IMG/VR virus record: IMGVR_UViG_3300032311_000698 | Location: 1 to 59,671 of that record | Strand: one strand, 5' to 3' | DNA length: 59,671 bases | Source of the DNA: a virus | Part shown: positions 25,579 through 31,971 of the stretch, one piece after another | Layout of the letters: each line of letters begins with the position of its first letter | Position numbering within the stretch: position 1 is the first letter of the stretch | Notes under the pieces: generated by a model | The model's input: the letters and a program-made list of their open reading frames with translations, nothing else | Databases searched by the model: none | Told to the model about the DNA's origin: nothing | Translations under genes and position numbers: made by a program

Positions 25579-25731
25579 CTATTTGTTGGAAGCCCACATC
25601 AGTCCGACATTGGCTAGTGCATAAGCACACCAGACTAATGCCCACGGATAGTTACCGCCCATAGCGTGGGACACGCCGACTGCTGCGTACAGAACGGTAA
25701 CTACGCCGATGATGTGGGATTCGTCAATCAT
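25579..25731 (-). CDS. 50-residue membrane protein (paralogue of 58277-58429)
   Basis: A 50-residue protein with two hydrophobic stretches around a Gly-Asn turn (IIGVVTVLYAAVGVSHAM and PWALVWCAYALANVGLMWA). It aligns without gaps over all 50 residues to the protein at 58277-58429, with 26 identities, including VGVS, PWALVW and ANVGL. The two genes lie on opposite strands more than 30 kb apart. Its ATG overlaps the stop of the upstream gene by one base. Small phage membrane proteins like this can modulate host functions, but nothing in the sequence names one. Confidence 0.7.
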   Translation of the reverse strand: MIDESHIIGVVTVLYAAVGVSHAMGGNYPWALVWCAYALANVGLMWASNK

Positions 25732-26147
25732 TAGTTATAGTTTTCTTCGCGAAACATTTTGCTGAGTTTCCGAACGGCGTTGCCTGAATGGATGATGTTG
25801 AGGTCGTTGTAAAGCTCAATTAACAATCCTCTGTATTCGTCGCGCTCGCGTTCCAGCTTTTGGCATAAAAAAACAATTGGATTTTCATATGTAATTTTGT
25901 TGGCATTAACCCAAACATCCTCCTGTAAGAATTTAAGATGCTTGTTTGCCTTTACACACTTGTCGGTTTCTGGTGTGTCACTCATTGTTTGGTCGGGTTG
26001 GTCGGGTTGGTCGGGTTGGTTATCGTCAACGTCTTCGCCGCAATCACGACAATAATAACCCATCGGTACAGAGCGCGAAAAGAACGGCTCATTGTTGCTT
26101 CCGCAATGTGGGCAATAGACGTGATTTGTTTCTGGTGTGTTACTCAT
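25731..26147 (-). CDS. Zinc-ribbon plus Ea22-like fusion protein
   Basis: A 138-residue protein made of two parts. Residues 1-~42 form a zinc ribbon (YCPHCGSN ... YYCRDCGED). A PDQPDQPDQ linker follows, then MSDTPETDKCVKANKHL and a helical part ending in CQKLERERDEYRGLLIEL, like Ea22-type phage proteins. Both halves begin with MS(N/D)TPET, and the DNA encoding it is repeated (20 bases at 25966-25985 and 26128-26147). The start has a strong AAAGGAGGG site that lies inside the 3' end of the upstream gene. It is probably the product of an in-frame fusion. Confidence 0.65.
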   Translation of the reverse strand: MSNTPETNHVYCPHCGSNNEPFFSRSVPMGYYCRDCGEDVDDNQPDQPDQPDQTMSDTPETDKCVKANKHLKFLQEDVWVNANKITYENPIVFLCQKLERERDEYRGLLIELYNDLNIIHSGNAVRKLSKMFREENYN

Positions 26148-26565
26148 CGCTCCCTCCTTTCACGGCGGTGAGGGCTGCATTGATTCGATTTTCAATTTCA
26201 TTCCACCCATCAAATTGAACATTCCTACGATGACTTTCTGGAAGTCTCCAGTAGTCATATGGCTCTTCTCCTTTTCGATATTTCATGACATCTTTCAAAG
26301 CCTCCGCCAGCCTGTCGCGCTGCTCTTCAGCGTCTTGCGCTGCGTAGATTCGTGATTGCTGTCCCTCGATGAATTCGTTGATTATCTCTGGAGTGCCGCC
26401 CCAACTCATGAGCGTTCTCCATTCGTTCAGTTCCTCCATGGCCTCAATCGCATCGTCTATCGCTTTGCCGATTTCCCACGGATCGGGTTGATCCCTATCC
26501 TCATCTGCCCTTCTCCACAGGTTATAGTCACGCAGAGTCCAGATGGCGTGTTGAAGATTACTCAT
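26140..26565 (-). CDS. Hypothetical early protein ending in GGSDE
   Basis: A 141-residue acidic protein (MSNLQHAIWTLRDYNLWRRA; DDAIEAMEELNEWRTLMSW; AEEQRDRLAEALKDVMKYR). Its ATG at 26565 has a strong AAGGAGGG site 5-6 bases upstream, which sits inside the end of the preceding gene. Its own last codons (KGGSDE-stop) likewise contain the Shine-Dalgarno site of the following gene. A longer frame to 26655 would run far into the upstream gene, so I used the internal ATG. No family is recognised; the helical middle recalls small phage proteins of the Ea22 type. Confidence 0.65.
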   Translation of the reverse strand: MSNLQHAIWTLRDYNLWRRADEDRDQPDPWEIGKAIDDAIEAMEELNEWRTLMSWGGTPEIINEFIEGQQSRIYAAQDAEEQRDRLAEALKDVMKYRKGEEPYDYWRLPESHRRNVQFDGWNEIENRINAALTAVKGGSDE

Positions 26566-26893
26566 CGCTCCCTCCTTCCCACTTGTTAATGGTTTTGAGA
26601 AATGCTTCGGCGCGGTGGGCCGCTGTTGCGCTAACACTTTCAAACCATTCACCATTTTGACGAATGGTTTTAACTAATTCACAAGCATAGTCTGCGTGTG
26701 ATTCATCGCTTAAAATCTTCTCCGCTTCGTGCATTGCGTTGAGGTCGTTGCAGTAGTTGGGAAGGTCTCCGCATTGGAGTTCTGAAAATCCGTCAGGATC
26801 ACCGCTGAAGTCAGGGTCAACCCACAAGTCTTCGTGGTAGTGTTTCCACCCACACGCTTTTGCAATGGCGATGTTTATGCGTTTGTTGGTCAT
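26558..26893 (-). CDS. Phage ABA-sandwich-like small protein
   Basis: A 111-residue protein. It starts MTNKRINIAIAKACGWKHYH, has LPNYCNDLNAMHEAEKIL in the middle, and ends with AEAFLKTINKWEGGSDE. This arrangement (ACGW, then PxYCxDLNAMHEAE, then AEAFLxTxxKW) matches a widespread phage domain described as an ABA-sandwich domain. The start at 26893 overlaps the upstream stop by ATGA and has a GGAGG site. The function is unknown. Its C-terminal GGSDE and stop are part of the repeated junction. Confidence 0.7.
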   Translation of the reverse strand: MTNKRINIAIAKACGWKHYHEDLWVDPDFSGDPDGFSELQCGDLPNYCNDLNAMHEAEKILSDESHADYACELVKTIRQNGEWFESVSATAAHRAEAFLKTINKWEGGSDE

Positions 26894-27126
26894 GACTTTG
26901 CCTCCAGCTTCTCGATTTCTTGAATCAACTTGCCCACAGCCTTCGCGATGTGGGGCCACTCAACGAGGTCAAAGCGGAGATTTTTTTCTTCGCCGTTCTC
27001 TGCGATCTGCCGCATTTCGATAAAGGGTCCGGCGGCTTCGTCCACGATGCTGATCTCTGTGGCTTGCTCGCTAAAGATCGAATGGCCTTTCGGCAGTACT
27101 GTTATTCTTGATGTTATTGTGTTCAT
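26890..27126 (-). CDS. Small acidic early protein with GPFI motif
   Basis: A 78-residue protein (MNTITSRITVLPKGHSIFSEQATEISIVDEAAGPFIEM...). It shares an IS(F/I)VDxxxGPFI segment with the 89-residue protein at 24580-24849. The C-terminus is a helix ending in LIQEIEKLEAKS, and the last codons supply the GGAGG site for the next gene. The role is unknown. Confidence 0.6.
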   Translation of the reverse strand: MNTITSRITVLPKGHSIFSEQATEISIVDEAAGPFIEMRQIAENGEEKNLRFDLVEWPHIAKAVGKLIQEIEKLEAKS

Positions 27127-27136
27127 ATTATTTAAT

Positions 27137-27688
27137 TTATTGTGGTTCTAATTCAATAGATTTTTCTTTGTACTCAGCTGCGGAAATAGTGAGGCCAAAC
27201 ATTCTCAATACTTGATTTGCTTTCCCGATCTGAAGCGTAGGCTTTGATTTTTCTAAATCAATAATAAAACGTATTCCAGTTCCTGCATATCCGGCGAGCT
27301 GTTTCTGAGTCAAACCCAAAGACTGTCGTCTGTACTTTACTATTTGAGATATTGGCGAATATTCTGTTGGTTGGGTGGGAGTCTTTAATTCTTTTGACTT
27401 CTTTGGGATTGGGTTTTTTAGTTTGTGTTTATTTACCAAATTGAAGCCCATAAGTTTCGCTCTGTAGATCTCTACCGACTCTAACTCAAGAGCTTGTTCT
27501 TCGTTGTCATAGCAGTGAACTATTTCAACTTCGCGATCCATATTGCAAGAAGATATAATTTCTTTACGCACAGCTAACCATTCGTCACTCCTGCCACAAG
27601 TCTCATAAGCTCTATCACCAACGCCTTTTCCAACATAGAAAATGGCTTTAGTGACTGGATGCTTGTGGCGGTAAACATAATATAACAT
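27137..27688 (-). CDS. GIY-YIG-like nuclease fused to a HipB-type HTH
   Basis: A 183-residue protein with two domains. Residues 1-90 look like a GIY-YIG nuclease: YYVYRHKHP at the start, FYVGKG (17-22), R26, E70 in the LELESVEI helix, and NLVN near 83. Residues 113-167 are a helix-turn-helix of the XRE/HipB type (IVKYRRQSLGLTQKQLAGYAGTGIRFIIDLEKSK). The linker is Lys/Pro-rich. The combination is unusual: a nuclease domain with a type of DNA-binding domain better known from antitoxins. It lies next to the tRNA-Thr gene. It could be a self-limiting homing nuclease or a regulator; I cannot tell which. Confidence 0.7.
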   Translation of the reverse strand: MLYYVYRHKHPVTKAIFYVGKGVGDRAYETCGRSDEWLAVRKEIISSCNMDREVEIVHCYDNEEQALELESVEIYRAKLMGFNLVNKHKLKNPIPKKSKELKTPTQPTEYSPISQIVKYRRQSLGLTQKQLAGYAGTGIRFIIDLEKSKPTLQIGKANQVLRMFGLTISAAEYKEKSIELEPQ

Positions 27689-27792
27689 GGTATTAAAATA
27701 TAAAGCAGCCTTTTTGCTCAGAGTGCGCGGCTCGATCCACTGACCGCTACTGCCAAAACTGTCGTGTTTCTCCCAACCGGTACGGGAAATTG

Positions 27793-27866
27793 TGGAGCCC
27801 CATGAAAGAATCGAACTTTCGTCAGATGATTACAAATCAACCGTTTTACCATTAAACTAATAGGGC
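27793..27866 (-). tRNA. tRNA-Thr (anticodon UGU)
   Basis: 74 bases folding as a complete cloverleaf: acceptor GCCCTAT/ATGGGGC (7 pairs), D stem GTTT/AAAC, anticodon stem with one T-T mismatch around loop TTTGTAA (UGU, reads ACA), T stem GAAAG/CTTTC with loop TTCGATT, and a genome-encoded CCA end. The discriminator base is T. It is probably supplementary to the host tRNAs for ACA codons. Confidence 0.9.
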
Positions 27867-27872
27867 GGAGAA

Positions 27873-28028
27873 TTATTTTTTCCAGACCCAACGCTTTGGT
27901 TTTTTGGATTCCAAATACGCTTCATAGTCCAGTTTGTTTTTGCAGCCTAATGGTCCCCTACAGGCGCTCCTTAAAACACCAATGCTGGCGCAGGAACACT
28001 GGTAGGTGACTTTAGGCTTTCGTTGCAT
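27873..28028 (-). CDS. Small Cys-rich basic protein
   Basis: A 51-residue protein (MQRKPKVTYQCSCASIGVLR, RGPLGCKNKLDYEAYLE, KPKRWVWKK). It has Cys residues at 11, 13, 23 and 29, which could bind one metal ion. It ends 6 bases upstream of the tRNA 5' end and starts just after the 65-residue gene. The tRNA could be processed from the same transcript. The function is unknown. Confidence 0.5.
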   Translation of the reverse strand: MQRKPKVTYQCSCASIGVLRSACRGPLGCKNKLDYEAYLESKKPKRWVWKK

Positions 28029-28030
28029 AA

Positions 28031-28228
28031 CTAGATACTGTGGTCCTCAAGAAATTCACGCTTGAACATGGACTCAGTGATGTCTGGATGCCATGCCATG
28101 TAGGTCATGACTGTCCGAAACACTGTGACAAGTTCCTCTAGCGGAACATCACGTGGAAACGAGAACTCCATCTTGCTTCCTTCATGTGGAATCTCCACGC
28201 TAATCTTCATTCGTCGGTCGTTGTTCAT
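28031..28228 (-). CDS. Small hypothetical early protein
   Basis: A 65-residue protein (MNNDRRMKISVEIPHEGSKM, then FSFPRDVPLEELVTVFRTVMTYMAWHP). The ATG overlaps the upstream stop by ATGA. A second ATG lies six codons in. Beta-alpha pattern, no family recognised. Confidence 0.6.
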   Translation of the reverse strand: MNNDRRMKISVEIPHEGSKMEFSFPRDVPLEELVTVFRTVMTYMAWHPDITESMFKREFLEDHSI

Positions 28229-28965
28229 GGTTGTGGGTCTGGATATTTGATGTCGCAGTCTTCACAGATGTACCCGTAAAGCCAATGATAAATTTTACGG
28301 CGACCACATTTGCATTCGTCGTCGATTTGAGATTCTGGTATAAGATCACAATTTGTGATGAAGACGCGGTATTCTGGTACAGTGCCTTCTTCAAGGTCGC
28401 AATCTGCGACCTTACGGCGGTACAAATCAATGGATTCCACTTCTATTCCCATAGCCTTTACTATGCTCGTTTCTTTCCATTCGCCAACTTGTTCATCAAA
28501 GAACTCGTCGCCTTCTTGAATGAACTCTCCTTCTTTAAGGACGCGGTATTCTGGTACGGTGTCTTCGTCAAGCGGACCCCAAAAGTCTTCGTACGACGCG
28601 CCTACTTTCGGAGAACCTTCCTCAGTTTCGTCGTTAGTGGGTCGCTTGTTCCTGTCATCCTGTAGCTTGCCACAGTACTCTGCATCCATGAGGATGTTCG
28701 CGCTACAGGCAATGTGTGCCAGATGCGTGATACCGGATTCAGGGTCCAAGTCTTCCCCGTCACGCCATGCGTTCAAGTGACGCAGGATTGCGTTGACATA
28801 AGTGCTGGCACATACGCCAGTCTCGCGCCAGTTCCACGGACCGTACCTCTCTGCGCCAAACTTGTGGACCCATGCGGTCTGTTCCATTGCGTACGGTGGG
28901 ACTAATCCCAGTGGGGCTTTAAGGGAGCCCGCTTGCCCTTTGGGGTCATTGTATTGTGTTTGCAT
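28225..28965 (-). CDS. dATP/dGTP pyrophosphohydrolase-like protein with zinc-ribbon tail
   Basis: A 246-residue protein. Residues ~30-95 contain KFGAERYGPWNWRETG, TYVNAILRHLNAWRDGED and GITHLAHIACSANILMD, the pattern of the dATP/dGTP diphosphohydrolase N-terminal domain found in phages. The C-terminal part has two copies of a (D/G)TVPEYRV motif and ends in a zinc-ribbon-like CKCGRRKIY ... YICEDC. It would hydrolyse dNTPs and so shape the nucleotide pool. No PurZ-like gene is visible, so the DNA is probably not diaminopurine-containing. The start is at 28965, overlapping the previous gene by 20 bases. Confidence 0.75.
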   Translation of the reverse strand: MQTQYNDPKGQAGSLKAPLGLVPPYAMEQTAWVHKFGAERYGPWNWRETGVCASTYVNAILRHLNAWRDGEDLDPESGITHLAHIACSANILMDAEYCGKLQDDRNKRPTNDETEEGSPKVGASYEDFWGPLDEDTVPEYRVLKEGEFIQEGDEFFDEQVGEWKETSIVKAMGIEVESIDLYRRKVADCDLEEGTVPEYRVFITNCDLIPESQIDDECKCGRRKIYHWLYGYICEDCDIKYPDPQP

Positions 28966-29164
28966 TTAGTGTGTCTATTTTCTGTTTGTATTCTGCTGCC
29001 TTATCAAATTTTCCTTCTTCGATTGCTGTGTTGTACATCTTCAGCCGTTCTGCAAAAGTAAATTCCCTCTGCTTGCGGAAGATCTCATCGAAATTATTTC
29101 TGAATGATTCGCCGTCTACGTGACGGGGAAGATCTCCTTTTCCTGCTCCAGTTCCAAATGACAT
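28946..29164 (-). CDS. Small UVR-motif-like protein
   Basis: A 72-residue protein that starts MSFGTGAGKGDLPRHVDGES and includes LKMYNTAIEEGKFDKAAEYKQKID, which resembles the short UVR helical motif found in UvrB/UvrC and other proteins. Such short proteins with a glycine-rich start are common in phage early regions. It is upstream of the pyrophosphohydrolase-like gene and overlaps it by 20 bases. Confidence 0.55.
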   Translation of the reverse strand: MSFGTGAGKGDLPRHVDGESFRNNFDEIFRKQREFTFAERLKMYNTAIEEGKFDKAAEYKQKIDTLNANTIQ

Positions 29165-29235
29165 CGTATAGTGTGGTTAAGATTTCAGTCAAAATAATCG
29201 CGGCCCAATAAGAGTAAAGAAAAAAGTTTGAAATT

Positions 29236-30531
29236 TTACGCGCCATGAATTGCCTCCAAATTTCCAGTCTTGATCCGTATTGCTTTCATCACGTGCTCTT
29301 CAATAGTTCCGGCGGCGACAAGCACCTTTTGTAGCGCGTCTGACTTTGCTCCGTTGCGGTGTATCCGGCCCAATACTTGCAGGTAGTCCTTAGCATTGAA
29401 CGTGGGGCAGATGAGGGAGATGCGCGGGCGGACTCCGTTGATATCGTGTAGCGACAGACCAGTACCACCAGCGGCGATATTGACTACGATGCAGTTGGCT
29501 TTGTCGCTTTGGAAGTCATCAATCGCCTGTTGTCTCTGAGTCGCTGTCTGGTTGCCATCAATTTTAGGACAGTGTAAAAGTCCAATTAGAGCATTTAAAC
29601 TATCCGTAAAGTTGACGAAGATCACAACGCTGTTTCCGCCGTCTATGAAGTCCTCTGCCATCTCAGCGATGTCTGGCACTTTGAAGGACTCTGCCAGTTG
29701 GCGGGCTTTGAGGATATTGACCAGCACATGTTCGCTATTTGCTACCGTACCATTTAGTATGTACTCGTCGATAATCGCTGGCGTGAGACCCAATTGTTCA
29801 TAAGCTTTATCGATCTTCTTCAGATCTTTGAATTCGGTCGGCTCGACGAAAACACGATTGTCGCGGAAGCTATCTGGAAAATCTGCGGGCGTCAGCTTGT
29901 TGCAGTTTACTCCGTACATTGTGTGTCGGAGCGGAGCCAGCTTTGTTTTGGTCGCCAGCTTCCAGCCGCCCCAATCGTCCTGATAGCAGCCGTATTTCAT
30001 CATCCAGCTGTACCAGCTAGTCAGTCCGTTCTCTGGCTTGTTGAGTGAGTGTAATCCCAATAGATATCCCAAAGCCCGCATCTCAGTAGGGTCTTCAGCG
30101 GCAGTGGCGGACATGCCGTGCACGGCGTACTTCTGCTGTACCAGCGCGATTACGAGTTGGGCGTTTAGCGTGTATGGTCCTTTACACTTGTGGATCTCGT
30201 CTACCAGCACAAGCGTGTCTGGCGGCAAAGCCCAACGCATGATCTTCTTACCAGCTTTGGACATCCATTTCGTCTTGCCACCACGGATCTTCTCAAAGTT
30301 CGTTACGAATAGTGGCGTTATTCCATGTGCCATAAACTCACGCTCCCATGATGGGATAACCGCTTTCGGACAAAGTACAGCGACAGGCTTTCCAAAATCT
30401 CTGGCCAAATGGACTGCGACCACTGTCTTACCCGTACCGACACTAGAACTATCAAGAGTATTAACTCCGTTCTTGTGACAGCAAATAAAGAACTCTTTCG
30501 CATCGCTTTGTTTTGGGAACAGTGTTTTCAT
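29236..30531 (-). CDS. SF2 DNA/RNA helicase
   Basis: A 431-residue ATP-dependent helicase starting at the ATG at 30531; a GTG four codons upstream is less likely. Motif I VGTGKT (31-36), motif II DEIH (111-114), motif III SATA (141-144), motif V GGTGLSLHD and motif VI QVLGRIHRNG near the end are all in order. The size and the motifs fit SNF2-like/DEAD-box SF2 enzymes used in replication, recombination or restart. A short inverted repeat (30542-30566) lies just before the start. No Shine-Dalgarno site is present. Confidence 0.9.
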   Translation of the reverse strand: MKTLFPKQSDAKEFFICCHKNGVNTLDSSSVGTGKTVVAVHLARDFGKPVAVLCPKAVIPSWEREFMAHGITPLFVTNFEKIRGGKTKWMSKAGKKIMRWALPPDTLVLVDEIHKCKGPYTLNAQLVIALVQQKYAVHGMSATAAEDPTEMRALGYLLGLHSLNKPENGLTSWYSWMMKYGCYQDDWGGWKLATKTKLAPLRHTMYGVNCNKLTPADFPDSFRDNRVFVEPTEFKDLKKIDKAYEQLGLTPAIIDEYILNGTVANSEHVLVNILKARQLAESFKVPDIAEMAEDFIDGGNSVVIFVNFTDSLNALIGLLHCPKIDGNQTATQRQQAIDDFQSDKANCIVVNIAAGGTGLSLHDINGVRPRISLICPTFNAKDYLQVLGRIHRNGAKSDALQKVLVAAGTIEEHVMKAIRIKTGNLEAIHGA

Positions 30532-30541
30532 TCGAGGAGTC

Positions 30542-30566
30542 ACTTACTCGATAGTTCGGAGTAAGT
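30542..30566. repeat. 8-bp inverted repeat upstream of the helicase gene
   Basis: ACTTACTC (30542-30549) and GAGTAAGT (30559-30566) form a perfect inverted repeat around a 9-base spacer, 11 bases upstream of the helicase ATG on the minus strand. It could be an operator or a small hairpin in the leader. Confidence 0.55.
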
Positions 30567-30590
30567 CCAGAAAAAAATTCAAAAATCTTT

Positions 30591-30869
30591 CTAGTCCTCT
30601 GAAATAGCGTCTTCTGGATCGGCCCACGACATGAAGGCAGGGGTGTTCTCTCCAACCCATGCGCCCTCCACGTTGTAGTAGAAATATTCGATGGCGTCCT
30701 CTTCCGTCATTTCGCGTTGCAAGATCTCAAGGCATTTCTCAAAACTGTAAACGGCAAAGGGCTTGCCGAACTGACGGGCGATTCCCATGAACGCTTCTTC
30801 AAAGCCGTCAGCAAGGATGACTTCTTCTTCGTCGTCAAGGCATTGTTCAAGTGTAGATGCAATGTCCAT
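30591..30869 (-). CDS. Conserved-type phage early protein
   Basis: A 92-residue acidic protein starting at the ATG at 30869. It has LEQCLDDEEEVILADGFEEAFMGIARQF, AVYSFEKCLEILQREMTEEDAIEYF, and YNVEGAWVGENTPAFM. This arrangement (DGFE-A, CxEIL-MxEEDAxE, GAWVGExTP) is a widespread phage protein family of unknown function. A longer frame to 31061 would overlap the next gene, so the shorter start is preferred. Confidence 0.72.
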   Translation of the reverse strand: MDIASTLEQCLDDEEEVILADGFEEAFMGIARQFGKPFAVYSFEKCLEILQREMTEEDAIEYFYYNVEGAWVGENTPAFMSWADPEDAISED

Positions 30870-30873
30870 AAGA

Positions 30874-31221
30874 TTACTTTCTTTTAAGTGGTGAAACTTT
30901 TGCGCCCATTCCGACACGGGCTTTTTCCAAAATTTTGCGTTTCTTTTCTGACGCTGACATTTCATTCGCCGTCTTTGGCGTATCACCAGAAACTCGTTTT
31001 GTTGGGCGGCAGTATTCTGTTTTCTCTCCAGCGCCGCAAGGCTTGCCTGTTTTCTGGTCAACCCACTTCTCGCGCTCCCAACGCTTCAGGCTGGTTCCGG
31101 CTTCCGTTTTCTTGACATTGCCCGATCCCTTTCGGCATTTGGCAATTGCTTGTGAAGCGCGAGCAGACGGGAATACGTCGTACTGCGCCTTTACTTTTTT
31201 GTAGCAACTATCTTTTGGCAT
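30874..31221 (-). CDS. DUF5872-like protein
   Basis: A 115-residue basic protein. It has SCYKKVKAQYDVFPSARASQ, KRWEREKWVDQKTGKPCGAGE and NEMSASEKKRKILEKARVG, which is the DUF5872 domain layout seen in phages and giant viruses. The Cys residues at the front could be structural. The function is unknown. It overlaps the resolvase gene by 14 bases and lies 4 bases from the 92-residue gene. Confidence 0.8.
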   Translation of the reverse strand: MPKDSCYKKVKAQYDVFPSARASQAIAKCRKGSGNVKKTEAGTSLKRWEREKWVDQKTGKPCGAGEKTEYCRPTKRVSGDTPKTANEMSASEKKRKILEKARVGMGAKVSPLKRK

Positions 31222-31696
31222 AACGTTGTCTAGTGTACTGCGCTATGAGGAAAGCGTCAACTATGCCATCATGAGGCACAGTGCAACGGTTGTTCTTGCG
31301 CCAGTCCTCATCTGGAGCAAGTTCTTGCGCCTTCTTTAGCGCGAAGACTTTTGTCTGCGATTTGGGCACTTTACCCAACAAAGACTTCTGCCAGTCCAAT
31401 ACTTGAATAGGCTTTACTTCGAGTTCATGTGACTCGCACATGCCCATAATCTTGCCAAATGAAATGCCCATCGAGCGCATCGCTTGTGAGGACTTCGCGT
31501 GTTTCAATGGTTCCTCGATCGCGATCAAGGGTACAGTGTGCAAGTCAGTGATCCAGTCGTAGATTGTTCTGGTATCGACTTCGCGCTTTCCGGCACGTTC
31601 AAAAGTCGGCATCGCAAACTTGTCGATGACGGAACCATCGTGTGCTGATGTAGCACACAGTCCGCCGTCGAGTCCGTTGTCGATGCCTATAATCAC
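31208..31696 (-). CDS. RuvC-like Holliday junction resolvase
   Basis: A 162-residue endonuclease that would resolve branched DNA before packaging. The RNase H-fold site is visible: D6 in IIGIDNGLDGG, E61 and E62 in IAIEEP, and H142, D143 and D147 in PHDGIVDAFLIAQY. A basic patch follows in the middle (GKVPKSQTKVFALKK). It overlaps its upstream neighbour by ATGA and the DUF5872-like gene by 14 bases. Length agrees with phage resolvases. Confidence 0.85.
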   Translation of the reverse strand: MIIGIDNGLDGGLCATSAHDGSVIDKFAMPTFERAGKREVDTRTIYDWITDLHTVPLIAIEEPLKHAKSSQAMRSMGISFGKIMGMCESHELEVKPIQVLDWQKSLLGKVPKSQTKVFALKKAQELAPDEDWRKNNRCTVPHDGIVDAFLIAQYTRQRYAKR

Positions 31697-31971
31697 CGCC
31701 GTTTCATTGTCAGTTGATCAATAATTTCAGAGCGAACGATGACGCCGTTTCCTTTTGCAGGAGCCCACTTGTCTTCGTATTTTCCAAGAGAAGCCAAAAA
31801 GAATACTTCTCTAGCGGTAGTTGGGATCACTCGATAATACGTCCCGCGTAATTCTACTGAATCGAAAGCGTAATCATCTACCGTAATCATTTTGCGTTTC
31901 TTCACCACCTCAGGATTCTTGCTTTCAATTCTTGCGAGAAACTGAATCGGGCTGCTGTGTAGTTCAATCAT
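31693..31971 (-). CDS. Small hypothetical protein upstream of the resolvase
   Basis: A 92-residue protein starting at the ATG at 31971 (MIELHSSPIQFLARIESKNP). It contains VDDYAFDSVELRGTYYRVIP and a beta-rich centre. A longer frame to 31998 adds nine residues by running further into the small terminase. It overlaps the small terminase end by 8 bases and the resolvase by ATGA. No family is recognised. Confidence 0.55.
   Translation of the reverse strand: MIELHSSPIQFLARIESKNPEVVKKRKMITVDDYAFDSVELRGTYYRVIPTTAREVFFLASLGKYEDKWAPAKGNGVIVRSEIIDQLTMKRR

Noticed and set aside
25988-26020. GGTCGGGTT repeats as a CRISPR or mini-satellite with a regulatory role
   Set aside because: Only three 9-bp units, in frame within a coding region, encoding a PDQ linker.
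27690-27792. Possible second tRNA next to tRNA-Thr on the minus strand
   Set aside because: A GCGG/CCGC stem and some tRNA-like text are present, but no consistent anticodon stem, T loop or acceptor stem could be formed.
29164-29200. Leaderless promoter before the UVR-like gene (TTGACT, 16 bases, TATACG, ATG)
   Set aside because: The -10 would touch the ATG, so transcription would begin inside the gene; the fit to the other promoters is poor.
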